A stretch of 64,000 nucleotides of DNA, from the NCBI GenBank assembly GCA_934757825.1, contig CAKVLP010000002.1, forward strand, positions 124,001 through 188,000, given 5' to 3'. The DNA is from an uncultured Clostridia bacterium (GTDB taxonomy: Bacteria; Bacillota; Clostridia; Christensenellales; UBA1242). Positions 33,081 through 40,855 of this stretch are shown in pieces. The number at the start of each line of letters is the position of its first letter. Position 1 is the stretch's first letter. The translations under genes were made by a program, and so were the position numbers. The notes beneath the pieces are model-generated. The model was given only the letters and a program-made list of their open reading frames with translations, was not told the origin of the DNA and made no database searches.

Positions 33081-33188
33081 ATGGCAAGAAAAACAGTGAA
33101 AAACACTAGAAAGTCAAGACGCACAGAATGCGGAAGTGATAACTCTCGCAAATGCAGAAAGACTTCTACAACTAAGGATTGTAACTAA
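33081..33188 (+). CDS. Small basic Cys-containing protein, 35 aa
   Basis: The ATG follows a perfect AGGAGGTGA site with 7-base spacing, and a strong terminator follows, so translation is likely. The product begins MARKTVKNTRKSRRTECG and ends KDCN: 12 Lys/Arg, no hydrophobic stretch, and cysteines at 17, 24 and 34. I do not recognise it. It could be a small spore or nucleoid protein, a zinc-binding peptide or a peptide precursor; no maturation enzyme is nearby. A longer in-frame start at 32952 lacks a ribosome binding site and is rejected. Confidence 0.6.
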   Translation: MARKTVKNTRKSRRTECGSDNSRKCRKTSTTKDCN

Positions 33189-33225
33189 CAATTTTTAATT
33201 AAAGCCAAGATTTCATAAGTTTTTT

Positions 33226-33254
33226 AAAAGTAGGGTAAAACCCTACTTTTTTTT
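33226..33254 (+). terminator. Strong rho-independent terminator
   Basis: AAAAGTAGGGT (33226-33236) and ACCCTACTTTT (33240-33250) pair perfectly, then more T residues. Confidence 0.88.
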
Positions 33255-33514
33255 AAGTCCGATTATTTCAATTGAAATAGCAGGCGTATTTATGTATTTG
33301 CGCTATGATGTTTATTAAGCACAATTAAAAAACTAACATTAGACAGTGTTTATTTGGCAATTAGATAGTCCTAAGTATTTGAAATAGAAAATCGCATAAA
33401 ATAGTGTGTGATGCAAAAAAATCAAAAATTCTAAAAAACTTTAAAAAAAGTGTTGCATTTTTACTTTGATTTTGGTATATTATTAGTGCGTTTGAAAGAG
33501 CGTAAGCAAAGCGT
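33255..33514 (+). promoter_or_regulatory. Gene-free spacer with tRNA-Val promoter
   Basis: Nothing coding is seen from 33255 to 33452. The tRNA promoter is TTGCAT (33453-33458), 17 bp, TATATT (33476-33481), ending 33 bases before the tRNA. Confidence 0.55.
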
Positions 33515-33590
33515 GGGAGTTTAGCTCAGCTGGGAGAGCATCTGCCTTACAAGCAGGAGGTCATAGGTTCGAGCCCTATAACTCCCACCA
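33515..33590 (+). tRNA. tRNA-Val (anticodon TAC)
   Basis: 76 bases with encoded CCA. Acceptor stem GGGAGTT with AACTCCC, D arm AGCTCAGCTGGGAGAGC, anticodon loop CTTACAA, T arm with GGTTCGAGCCC. All stems pair. Confidence 0.96.
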
Positions 33591-33617
33591 TTGTTTTACT
33601 GATAGTCGGCTGTGCTT

Positions 33618-33720
33618 ATTGTGGTAGAGTATCAATCGACGTAACTTCTCAATTTTCCTTTCACCACAATTTTTTTTGAATTTTTAGATGTTGTCATAAA
33701 GCATTTCGCTTTAAGGCAAC
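33618..33720 (+). terminator. tRNA-Val terminator and a second hairpin
   Basis: ATTGTGGT (33618-33625) and ACCACAAT (33663-33670) enclose a 37-base loop and are followed by eight T residues. A second hairpin, GTTGTC (33690-33695) with GGCAAC (33715-33720) and inner AAAGC/GCTTT, has no T-run and no explained role. Confidence 0.55.
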
Positions 33721-33798
33721 AAAATAAAGATTCCATCATAAATATTATTAAGACGAGATTGACTTGGTAATATTTAGTAATATCTATATTTTACAAAT

Positions 33799-33851
33799 GC
33801 GGGAGTGGCGCTAGTAGAGACGGTAGAGCGTTGACTTGTAGCAAGGCAAAC
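33799..33851 (+). pseudogene. Broken copy of tRNA-Gly (5' part)
   Basis: The sequence from TTACAAATGCGGGAGTGGC (from 33791) repeats at 33891 before the intact tRNA-Gly. This copy then has inserted bases in the D arm, a disturbed anticodon region and no T arm or acceptor 3' strand. It is a truncated, decayed duplicate 100 bp upstream of the working gene. Confidence 0.75.
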
Positions 33852-33898
33852 TTATATTGATATTTGGTATATACCGTCAAATTGAATAGTTTACAAAT

Positions 33899-33973
33899 GC
33901 GGGAGTGGCTCAGTGGTAGAGCGTTGCCTTGCCAAGGCAAATGTCGCGAGTTCGAATCTCGTCTTCCGCTCCA
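33899..33973 (+). tRNA. tRNA-Gly (anticodon GCC)
   Basis: 75 bases with encoded CCA. Acceptor GCGGGAG with CTTCCGC (one G-T pair), anticodon stem TTGCC/GGCAA with loop TTGCCAA, T loop TTCGAAT. Confidence 0.95.
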
Positions 33974-34019
33974 TTTTTTTATCTACCGACCTTAACTTTA
34001 CAAAAGATATATTTTAAGT

Positions 34020-34093
34020 GGCACCATAGCCAAGTGGTAAGGCTCAGGTCTGCAAAACCTTCATCCCCAGTTCGAATCTGGGTGGTGCCTCCA
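34020..34093 (+). tRNA. tRNA-Cys (anticodon GCA)
   Basis: 74 bases with encoded CCA. Acceptor GGCACCA with TGGTGCC, discriminator T, anticodon loop CTGCAAA, T loop TTCGAAT. Confidence 0.95.
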
Positions 34094-34097
34094 ATTT

Positions 34098-34186
34098 GCC
34101 GAAGTGGCGGAATAGGCAGACGCACAGGACTTAAAATCCTGCGAGGGTAACTCCTCATACCGGTTCGACCCCGGTCTTCGGCACCA
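34098..34186 (+). tRNA. tRNA-Leu (anticodon TAA)
   Basis: 89 bases, class II with a long variable arm (GAGGGTAACTCCTC), acceptor GCCGAAG with CTTCGGC, anticodon stem CAGGA/TCCTG with loop CTTAAAA, encoded CCA. It starts 5 bases after tRNA-Cys. Confidence 0.96.
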
Positions 34187-34190
34187 ATCT

Positions 34191-34212
34191 AAGCCGATGA
34201 CCGGCTTTTTTT
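34191..34212 (+). terminator. Terminator of tRNA Gly-Cys-Leu cluster
   Basis: AAGCCG (34191-34196) and CGGCTT (34202-34207), then a T-run. Confidence 0.75.
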
Positions 34213-34383
34213 GTTTCTTAAACCTCGCACCATAGCGATTAGATTATGTAATGTGGTACGCTTACATCGATATGGCTCTCTAATATAAATAAACAACACA
34301 ATAATGCTTAATTCGCCGTATTGTATATTCGTTATATTAAGTAAGAAATGTCGTTAATTTAAATTTTATTCTAATCCTAAAAT

Positions 34384-34445
34384 AGCGCTGTCTAGGTAAG
34401 GACGGTGTTTTTTTTGTTGAATTGTTCGGACATTTGTGGTATAAT
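34384..34445 (+). promoter_or_regulatory. Hairpin and promoter before the metallopeptidase gene
   Basis: GCGCTGTC and GACGGTGT (about 34385-34409) pair with G-T wobbles and are followed by eight T residues, a terminator. The promoter is TTGAAT (34417-34422), 17 bp, TATAAT (34440-34445) with extended TGG. Confidence 0.65.
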
Positions 34446-34468
34446 TTATATATATGAGGAGATTAGCT

Positions 34469-35620
34469 ATGAACAATAGAGAAATTAAGGAAAAATATTT
34501 CAAAAACAGTAGAATTGATGAAAACGAAATTCAGCGTATGCTTAACAACTTTGTGGGGCGTTATACTCGCAAGGATATGAGAGGCTTCCGCAAATTTATG
34601 TCGGACGACGGGTTAAACGCGCCTTCGTATTACGAGATGCTTGAAGATTTGAGGAACGCGTTAAGACCAACACCTTGTACTGACCATAGTCGTTTTATAA
34701 ATTTTACATTTGACGACCTAAAAAAGAGTATGCACGCTTTTTATAGCAAGTTTCTTCCAAGAAAGGTTGCCGAAACAGACAGCATTTTAAACGGCACAAA
34801 TCCGTACTTTCTTGACAAGGACGGAAACTCGCACGTGTATTTCCATTATGTTAAGCCAGGAGACGCAAATTCGAGTAGTGTAGGGCATAGAGGGAAAAAT
34901 GATTTCTTGGAGTTTAATATGTTTTTGCACGGCTCGCTTGACGACCTAGTTACTACTGCTCACGAATTATCGCACGCTGTGAGCGCACATCACAAAAAAT
35001 GTGTTGATGCTATTCGAACTGGTGAAAGTGACCAAGAAATCGAAAAACTTGCCAAACGACCTACTTCGCTTGATTGTACGGGCGAGATAGAAAGTTATAT
35101 CGTAGAGGGGTTGTTTGTAAGATATTTGGTTGAGAAGGGGTTGGCTACTCCTGCCGATGTGGAGGATTACAAAAATCTGCAAACGCAGTCGTTAATTAGT
35201 GATTATGGTACCATTATGGAAGAACGCGAAATTTTGAGCCAACTTCCAGATGACTTTGATGACTGGCACGTGTTGGAATTGATTGGAAAGTATGACGCAG
35301 ACCAAAACAATCATATGATTAAAAGAATAGCTACAATGGCAACTGACCGAAAAGAGGGACCAAGACAATTCCGCTATGTTGTGGGAAGAATTGTCGCTGA
35401 TCAGTGGTTAAAAAGATATGACGATGCTGACGAAAAGACTAAGGGCAATATGCTAGATAACTTCCAAGATTATCTTGACAGCAACGACACTTTAAAAGTA
35501 GATGACGCTTGTGAAATGCTACTTGGTCAAAACTTTTACTCTACCGCTGAGGATTATATTAACGACAAGGTAAACGAGAGAAAAGATGACGCAATTAGGA
35601 CAAGAGAATTTTTCAAATAG
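34469..35620 (+). CDS. Compact M3-like zinc metallopeptidase
   Basis: 383 residues from ATG 34469, which has GAGGAG seven bases upstream; an ATG at 34454 lies on that site and is rejected. The zinc motif HELSH is in TTAHELSHAVSAHH. Further on, GEIESYIVEGLF matches the third-ligand helix of M3 oligopeptidases (VELPSQFMENW pattern), and the C-terminal FRYVVGRIVADQWLKRYDDA resembles the M3 end. M3 enzymes are usually near 600 residues, so the N-terminal lid is largely missing. No signal peptide is seen, so it is probably a cytosolic peptidase. Substrates unknown. Confidence 0.75.
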   Translation: MNNREIKEKYFKNSRIDENEIQRMLNNFVGRYTRKDMRGFRKFMSDDGLNAPSYYEMLEDLRNALRPTPCTDHSRFINFTFDDLKKSMHAFYSKFLPRKVAETDSILNGTNPYFLDKDGNSHVYFHYVKPGDANSSSVGHRGKNDFLEFNMFLHGSLDDLVTTAHELSHAVSAHHKKCVDAIRTGESDQEIEKLAKRPTSLDCTGEIESYIVEGLFVRYLVEKGLATPADVEDYKNLQTQSLISDYGTIMEEREILSQLPDDFDDWHVLELIGKYDADQNNHMIKRIATMATDRKEGPRQFRYVVGRIVADQWLKRYDDADEKTKGNMLDNFQDYLDSNDTLKVDDACEMLLGQNFYSTAEDYINDKVNERKDDAIRTREFFK

Positions 35621-35625
35621 ATTTA

Positions 35626-35658
35626 AAAACCGCTTGAATTAACAGGCGGTTTTTTATT
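35626..35658 (+). terminator. Rho-independent terminator
   Basis: AAAACCGC (35626-35633) pairs with GCGGTTTT (35646-35653), then more T residues. Confidence 0.8.
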
Positions 35659-35678
35659 TTTATTGGGGTGGTTTTGTT

Positions 35679-35706
35679 TTGAATAATGGGGGATATATGA
35701 TATAAT
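35679..35706 (+). promoter_or_regulatory. Promoter of the ABC membrane-half pair
   Basis: TTGAAT (35679-35684), 16 bp, TATAAT (35701-35706) with extended TGA. Confidence 0.65.
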
Positions 35707-35734
35707 TTTTGTTAGTTACTAAGGAGCAAGGAAA

Positions 35735-36709
35735 ATGAATAAGGGCGGATGGAAACACCTCAATAAAATGTGGTGGATGGTCTTGTTTATAAGCATTGTG
35801 TCGGTCACGGCAACATTGCTAACCCAAATGGTTTATAAGTTTATCGGCTACACTATTGACTACGGCCTAAACTACACCGGCAAAAACTACTCTGGTGCAC
35901 TAAACTTTTTGTTTGACGGAAGTCTTGGCGAGTACGGGAGTTACAAACTTACTGTTTGGCTATCGGTAATAATGTTTGTGATTGTCGCAGTTGAGGCGCT
36001 ACTTAAGTACTATCTAAATTATTTGCAAATGAAAGCACAATACACTGGAAGCCATTATATAAGGAAAGATGTTTTTTATAAAATTAAAAACAAAAAAGCA
36101 CCTTATTCGCAGGGTAGTATGGTCAACTTATATTTGGACGACTTGTATCAGCACGGCTCGGTGTATTTTTATCAAATCCCAGGCATTGTTGTGACAATTG
36201 TGACCACAATTTTCTGCTTGCTTTTGCTTAACCAAATTAGCCCGCTTTTGCTAATTGCACCTATTGGATTGTCGCCACTATTGATATATTTTAGCATAAA
36301 ATACCACAAGGAAATTTATGATAAAAACCTTAGTTATCGTGAAATGGATGGGGAGTTAAAAAACTCCGTAGACAACGCACTTTTCTCCGATGACGTGGAG
36401 AAGTTTGACGAGTTTAAACGCGTTAACAAACGCCACACCAAAGAGCGCAAAATTGTAAGCCACGTGCCAAATAAATACAACCTAATTTTAAATGCGATTA
36501 AGGTCGTTATTTATATGACGTGTTGTACAATCGCCGGTGTTTTGGCGATTAAGGGCAAGGTGCTAATAGGCGAATACTTGATTTTTACTAAGTTTGTAAA
36601 TACTATCTACACTCAAATCCTTAGTTTTATAAGTTACTTAATTAACATTAGGGCGGCACTTCCTAAACTACAAAAAGTAGACAAAATCTTGGAGGTGGGC
36701 AATGAATAA
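35735..36709 (+). CDS. ABC-exporter membrane half without ATPase domain (A)
   Basis: 324 residues, ending where the nucleotide-binding domain of an exporter half-transporter would begin (LPKLQKVDKILEVGNE). Six hydrophobic segments sit near 13-35, 72-93, 145-165, 168-185, 248-268 and 276-300, with the long cytosolic loop LSYREMDGELKNSVDNALFS of type IV exporters. No Walker A, LSGGQ or Walker B motif is present in this frame or beyond. The stop overlaps the next gene by 8 bp, so the two halves are made together. Either they borrow an ATPase from elsewhere or they work without one. Confidence 0.82.
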   Translation: MNKGGWKHLNKMWWMVLFISIVSVTATLLTQMVYKFIGYTIDYGLNYTGKNYSGALNFLFDGSLGEYGSYKLTVWLSVIMFVIVAVEALLKYYLNYLQMKAQYTGSHYIRKDVFYKIKNKKAPYSQGSMVNLYLDDLYQHGSVYFYQIPGIVVTIVTTIFCLLLLNQISPLLLIAPIGLSPLLIYFSIKYHKEIYDKNLSYREMDGELKNSVDNALFSDDVEKFDEFKRVNKRHTKERKIVSHVPNKYNLILNAIKVVIYMTCCTIAGVLAIKGKVLIGEYLIFTKFVNTIYTQILSFISYLINIRAALPKLQKVDKILEVGNE

Positions 36710-37673
36710 AAAATATGTATGGCGTATGTCGAAATACTTTTTCAGAATGAAACATGCCACATTCTATTCGATTTTGATGTGTATTATAGGGCTTGCAGTC
36801 GGCATTTTTACACCAATTGCAAACTCATACATTCAAAATGACATTATTCCGAATAAAAATATCGGATTGTTTGTAACGCTAACTATTGTTATCTTAATTT
36901 TGAACTTCGGTTCGATTTTGTCGGCTTATTTCAACACAAAGATTATGATAGACAACGGCGTTCCAATCACTGCCAATATTAGACGCGACATTGTTAAAAT
37001 GAACACTTTTAGCAATAAAAACAAAAAGATTAGAGGGGTTGTTTCCATTAGTGCAACCCAGTTTTTGGAGGACGCCAACGGCTATTATATAAGTTATCTT
37101 AACTTGTCCTACGACAGCATTTTAAAGTTCTTGTTTTTCTGCCCGTTCTTTATCGCTTACGGCAAAAACTTGGCTTTGTTTATGATTTTAGTTGTTGTTG
37201 TGTTCTTTATAATTGTTGACGTTATGTCAATTTGGGTTCAGAAATATGCCAATGCTTCGCGTGAGGCGGACAAGGTTAGATATGAGTTCCTGCTTAAAAT
37301 GACCAAGGCTCTTCAAGACCCAAACTTTGAGGAAAACGACGAGGTGAGTTATGAGCGATATAGGCAAGTTCTTGCTGACACCGAAAAGGCGTGGATTAAG
37401 TACTGTATGTACAACAACACATTTGATTTTATCCGCTTAATGCTTGAATATGGAGCGTTTGCAATCGCTTGTATTTGGGCGTTTAAGAGTATCGAAGTGG
37501 GTAGCCTTACTGTGGGCGCATTTGTTGTGTTCCACTCGTACTTCTCCCAACTTGACTCGCCACTTTCGCAGTTTGTAAACTTTATCAAAAACTGCAATCA
37601 AAACAATATGACGTTTAAAAACATTTTTGTGTCGCTTGACGACGAGGAACTTTTGGAGATTAAAAACAAATAA
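36702..37673 (+). CDS. ABC-exporter membrane half without ATPase domain (B)
   Basis: 323 residues. Six hydrophobic segments follow an exporter layout, with the coupling-helix stretch ASREADKVRYEFLLKMTKAL. It ends LDDEELLEIKNK, the linker after the sixth helix, with no ATPase domain. The start overlaps gene A, and GGAGG lies upstream of the ATG. Both proteins are intact up to the same boundary, which argues against random decay. Downstream only argS follows. I infer a heterodimer that lost both ATPase domains, or one paired with a stand-alone ATPase outside the window. Confidence 0.82.
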   Translation: MNKKYVWRMSKYFFRMKHATFYSILMCIIGLAVGIFTPIANSYIQNDIIPNKNIGLFVTLTIVILILNFGSILSAYFNTKIMIDNGVPITANIRRDIVKMNTFSNKNKKIRGVVSISATQFLEDANGYYISYLNLSYDSILKFLFFCPFFIAYGKNLALFMILVVVVFFIIVDVMSIWVQKYANASREADKVRYEFLLKMTKALQDPNFEENDEVSYERYRQVLADTEKAWIKYCMYNNTFDFIRLMLEYGAFAIACIWAFKSIEVGSLTVGAFVVFHSYFSQLDSPLSQFVNFIKNCNQNNMTFKNIFVSLDDEELLEIKNK

Positions 37674-37681
37674 CTTGCACA

Positions 37682-37711
37682 TTGACGAGCGAGCGTTTTG
37701 TGTGATATAAT
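37682..37711 (+). promoter_or_regulatory. argS promoter
   Basis: TTGACG (37682-37687), 18 bp, TATAAT (37706-37711) with extended TGA. Confidence 0.65.
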
Positions 37712-37734
37712 CTCGTGAAAACAAGGAAATTATT

Positions 37735-39489
37735 ATGGATATTAAAGATATAATTCTAGACAACTTAAAAAATTCATTTAAAAAGTGCGGATACGTTGAA
37801 ACCCCTTCGGTTGTATTTTCCGCTCGCCCCGAACTATGCGATTTCCAGTGCAACAACGTTTTTGCGATTGCAAAGAAGCTGGGCAAAAATCCGCTTGAAG
37901 TGGGCAAGGAAATTGTAGGGAATTTGGCACATAGTGACCTATACGAAACCACATTTTTGCCACCAGCGTTTATTAACTTTACTTTGACCGATGAGGGATA
38001 CAACCACATCGCCAACAACTTGCTTAAAAATGGTTTGGAGCCAGAGCATAAGGATAACAAAACAGTTATGCTTGACTACGGCGGAGCAAACGTTGCGAAA
38101 GCACTACACGTTGGACACCTTAGAAGCCCAATTATCGGCGAGAGTTTGGCACGTCTTTACAAACTTTTTGGCAACAAAGTTATTACCGATACACATCTTG
38201 GCGACTGGGGACTTCAAATGGGTCTAACTCTTGCTCAACTAGAAGATGACGGATACTTGGAAGGTGCATTTGGTCGCGGAAAAGATAAGGAAATCACGCT
38301 TGACACGCTTAACGACGAGTATCCAAAGGCGTCTAAGCGAAAGGGTGTTGAGCCTGAGTTTATGAAAAAGGCGTCCGATTACACGCTTTATATCCAACAA
38401 CAAAAAGAGCCATATTATGGCGTGTATAAAAAGATAAGAGCCATTTCGGTGGAACAAATTAAGAAAAACTACGACGAACTTAACTGCCACTTTGATTTGT
38501 GGGACGGCGAAAGCAGTGCCGAGCCTTACACCGAGAGAATGCTAAAAATGTTTGTAGATAAGGGGCTTACAAGGGAGAGCGACGGCGCGCTTATATGTGA
38601 TGTTGCAGTTGAGGGCGAAAATGTCCCAACCGACAAGTTTGATGCTAATGGCAATATGCTATTTAAAAATCCTATGCCACCAGTAATCCTTAAAAAACAC
38701 AATGGCGCCGACATTTATGCGACCACCGAACTTGCTACAATACTATTAAGAAACGAAAAGTATAAGCCAGACAAAATAATGTACATCACCGACGCGCGTC
38801 AAACACTTCATTTCAAACAGGTGTTTAGAGCAGCAAAAATGGCTGGCGTTTCGCCAGAAAACCAAGAACTTGTTAATATTGTTTTTGGCACTATCAATGG
38901 CAAAGACGGCAAAGCGTTTAAGACTCGAAGCGGGGAGACAATCAAACTTGACGACATTGTAAACTTGCTTAAAGAAAAGGCAAGCGAAAAGTTAAAACAA
39001 AACGGCGTAACTGGTGACGAAAAACTTGCTCTTCAAATTGGCGTTGGTGCTATGAAATTTGGCGACTTGATAAACGTTGTTAATAAGGATTATGTATTTG
39101 ACCTTGATAGATTTACATCGTTTGAGGGTAAGACTGGTCCATATATCCAGTACACCGCAGTCAGAATTAAGTCGATTTTAAACAAGGCTGGCTTTAAGAA
39201 AGGCAATCACATTGACGTTGACACAGTTGAAGCAAAACGCATTATATTGGCTATTTTAAAACTTATTAACTCGTTTTATGTTTCGTATAAGGACAACTCG
39301 CTTAACGCGATTTGTTTGGGGTTATACGACTTGTGCTCGGCTTATTCCAATTTCTACAACAACATTAGAATTTTAACCGAGAAAGACGATAAAAAACGTG
39401 ACTCGTATCTAAGCCTATGCCGACTTGTGCTAGACGCAATCGAACTTGGCACGGGAGTTTTGGCGATAGATATCCCAAATAAAATGTAA
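37735..39489 (+). CDS. argS: Arginyl-tRNA synthetase
   Basis: 584 residues. The N-terminal tRNA-binding domain is followed by the HIGH-type motif HVGHLRSPIIGESLARL and, after a Rossmann fold, by the DALR anticodon-binding domain at the C-terminus. The KMSKS position reads FKTRSG, as is common in ArgRS. It has its own promoter and terminator. Confidence 0.96.
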   Translation: MDIKDIILDNLKNSFKKCGYVETPSVVFSARPELCDFQCNNVFAIAKKLGKNPLEVGKEIVGNLAHSDLYETTFLPPAFINFTLTDEGYNHIANNLLKNGLEPEHKDNKTVMLDYGGANVAKALHVGHLRSPIIGESLARLYKLFGNKVITDTHLGDWGLQMGLTLAQLEDDGYLEGAFGRGKDKEITLDTLNDEYPKASKRKGVEPEFMKKASDYTLYIQQQKEPYYGVYKKIRAISVEQIKKNYDELNCHFDLWDGESSAEPYTERMLKMFVDKGLTRESDGALICDVAVEGENVPTDKFDANGNMLFKNPMPPVILKKHNGADIYATTELATILLRNEKYKPDKIMYITDARQTLHFKQVFRAAKMAGVSPENQELVNIVFGTINGKDGKAFKTRSGETIKLDDIVNLLKEKASEKLKQNGVTGDEKLALQIGVGAMKFGDLINVVNKDYVFDLDRFTSFEGKTGPYIQYTAVRIKSILNKAGFKKGNHIDVDTVEAKRIILAILKLINSFYVSYKDNSLNAICLGLYDLCSAYSNFYNNIRILTEKDDKKRDSYLSLCRLVLDAIELGTGVLAIDIPNKM

Positions 39490-39496
39490 TAAAAAT

Positions 39497-39546
39497 ACAC
39501 CGCAAAAATAGTAGGATTTTGTCTACTTATGTAGCGGTGTTTTTTC
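39497..39546 (+). terminator. argS terminator, two-stem
   Basis: ACACCGC (39497-39503) pairs with GCGGTGT (39534-39540) around an inner AGTAG/CTACT hairpin, then T residues. Confidence 0.75.
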
Positions 39547-39580
39547 GTGCAAAATTGGTAAATTTTTCAAGTTAAATTTT

Positions 39581-39608
39581 AAATATATTTTGTAGTTGTG
39601 CATAAAAT
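39581..39608 (+). promoter_or_regulatory. Possible sigma-E-type sporulation promoter
   Basis: AAATATA (39581-39587), 13 bp, CATAAAAT (39601-39608). This resembles the mother-cell sigma-E pattern (ATA then CATACAAT-like). It would start transcription just before the GGAGG of the ytxC-like gene. Confidence 0.35.
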
Positions 39609-39642
39609 ATCAGTAGATAACTTTTGGAGGCACATTGCTTTT

Positions 39643-40359
39643 ATGTGGAATTTGACAGTAAGATTTTCAAAACTTGTACAGGCAAGTGAGTTTGTAAATA
39701 AACTAAACAAACTAAAAAAAGTTGAATACCATATAATCAACAATAACGGTTGCGAAATTTTTATTTCCGACAGCAATCCATTCTCAAAAGAATATGTGCT
39801 CGAACTTATCGCCGAACAAATCGTAAATATGTCAAAGACAGCGTACTTTGACAAGAATATTGGGCTAGATTTTTTGTGCCACGAACATCGCGAGGCGCTT
39901 ATCAAGGCATTGGTGTTATTCGACATCGAAAGCGATATCTACTATGTTTTGACGTGCATTGAAAACCTTAAAACAATTGTAGTTGACTCGGTCGACACGT
40001 TTTTACTTCCCAAGATTAAAAATAAGTGGTGTGAATTTGTAACCATTGCCAATCTTAATAGCAATTATTTGCTAAACTACGAGGTTTTTGTTGAGTTCTT
40101 GAAATTTTTAATCAACTCAATTCAGCCGAAAACTGCGGTTGTAAACGTAAAATGCGACGTGCACAAATTTTTGTTTTTCGACGACAAAAACTCGCTTATG
40201 GATAGCAAGGTTGATTTGTGTGACGAAATGGGGCTTATCACAAACCTAGTTTTGCTCGCGCCACAAAACATAAATATACATTGCATAAACCAAGTTAGCA
40301 ACAAAACTTTTAAAACACTATATTATCTCTTTGATAAAAAAATAAACCTACTTGTTTAG
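39643..40359 (+). CDS. ytxC: YtxC-like sporulation protein
   Basis: 238 residues from ATG 39643. GGAGG lies at 39626-39630. An in-frame GTG at 39598 has no ribosome binding site and falls inside the likely promoter. The segment NYEVFVEFLKFLINSIQPKTAVVNV followed by KFLFFDDKNSLMD matches the conserved C-terminal half of the YtxC family (EY.EFI..L.YFV..Q pattern). In Bacillus ytxC lies upstream of thrS, as here. The biochemical role of YtxC is unknown. I rely equally on weak sequence likeness and on position. Confidence 0.6.
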   Translation: MWNLTVRFSKLVQASEFVNKLNKLKKVEYHIINNNGCEIFISDSNPFSKEYVLELIAEQIVNMSKTAYFDKNIGLDFLCHEHREALIKALVLFDIESDIYYVLTCIENLKTIVVDSVDTFLLPKIKNKWCEFVTIANLNSNYLLNYEVFVEFLKFLINSIQPKTAVVNVKCDVHKFLFFDDKNSLMDSKVDLCDEMGLITNLVLLAPQNINIHCINQVSNKTFKTLYYLFDKKINLLV

Positions 40360-40550
40360 GTGCTTGTTTACGAATAGGGGAGTTGAACACTTAATAGCAT
40401 TGTTATGTAATTGGTGGTATTTGATATATTATGCAATTCCTTGTTTATTAAATAGTCTGCAAGGTGACTTATGTAAAGTTTAATTCTTGTTTGCGTAAAC
40501 AATAAAAGTTTACTCGTCAGGCGTTTTTAAAAAATCTTTTGATAAAACGC
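40360..40550. other. AT-rich spacer before thrS promoter
   Basis: No gene or clear hairpin is seen between the ytxC-like gene and the thrS promoter. Confidence 0.3.
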
Positions 40551-40578
40551 TTGATTTTTTGTTGTTAAGTGATATAAT
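40551..40578 (+). promoter_or_regulatory. thrS promoter
   Basis: TTGATT (40551-40556), 16 bp, TATAAT (40573-40578) with extended TGA. Confidence 0.65.
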
Positions 40579-40584
40579 ATCCAT

Positions 40585-40816
40585 AGTTTAATAATTGGGT
40601 TAAGTAAGAGACAAGTAGGCTTAATCGGTAGTTTTTACAGAGAATTATGCATTTTGCTGAGAGCATAAAAAACGAGATTTTGACCGAAACCACTTTTATG
40701 CCAATCGTTTTGTTGTTTCAAGTTAAAACAGCGTTAAAGTGGTTTGTAGCGATACAAACAATTAAGGTGGAACCACGGGTAAAACTCGTCCTTTGTTATT
40801 GCAAAGGATTTTTTTG
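40585..40816 (+). ncRNA. T-box riboswitch (threonine)
   Basis: A leader of about 230 nt before thrS. The T-box core AAGGTGGAACCACGG lies at 40764-40778; its TGGA can pair with the UCCA end of uncharged tRNA. The terminator stem TCCTTTG (40789-40795) with CAAAGGA (40802-40808) and a T-run follows. A stem I hairpin with ACAGAGAA and a GAAACC specifier region lies upstream; ACC at 40689-40691 is a Thr codon. Uncharged tRNA-Thr should prevent termination and raise thrS expression. Confidence 0.9.
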
Positions 40817-40855
40817 TTTTTTAAGGCAAAAAAATCAATAAAAAGGAGATTTAAA

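Noticed and set aside
35735..37673. Ordinary two-gene ABC exporter with overlooked ATPase domains
   Set aside because: The frames end before any Walker motif, and only 61 bp lie between the second gene and argS.
40647..40841. Plus-strand 64-codon frame before thrS
   Set aside because: Lies wholly within the T-box leader and crosses its terminator.
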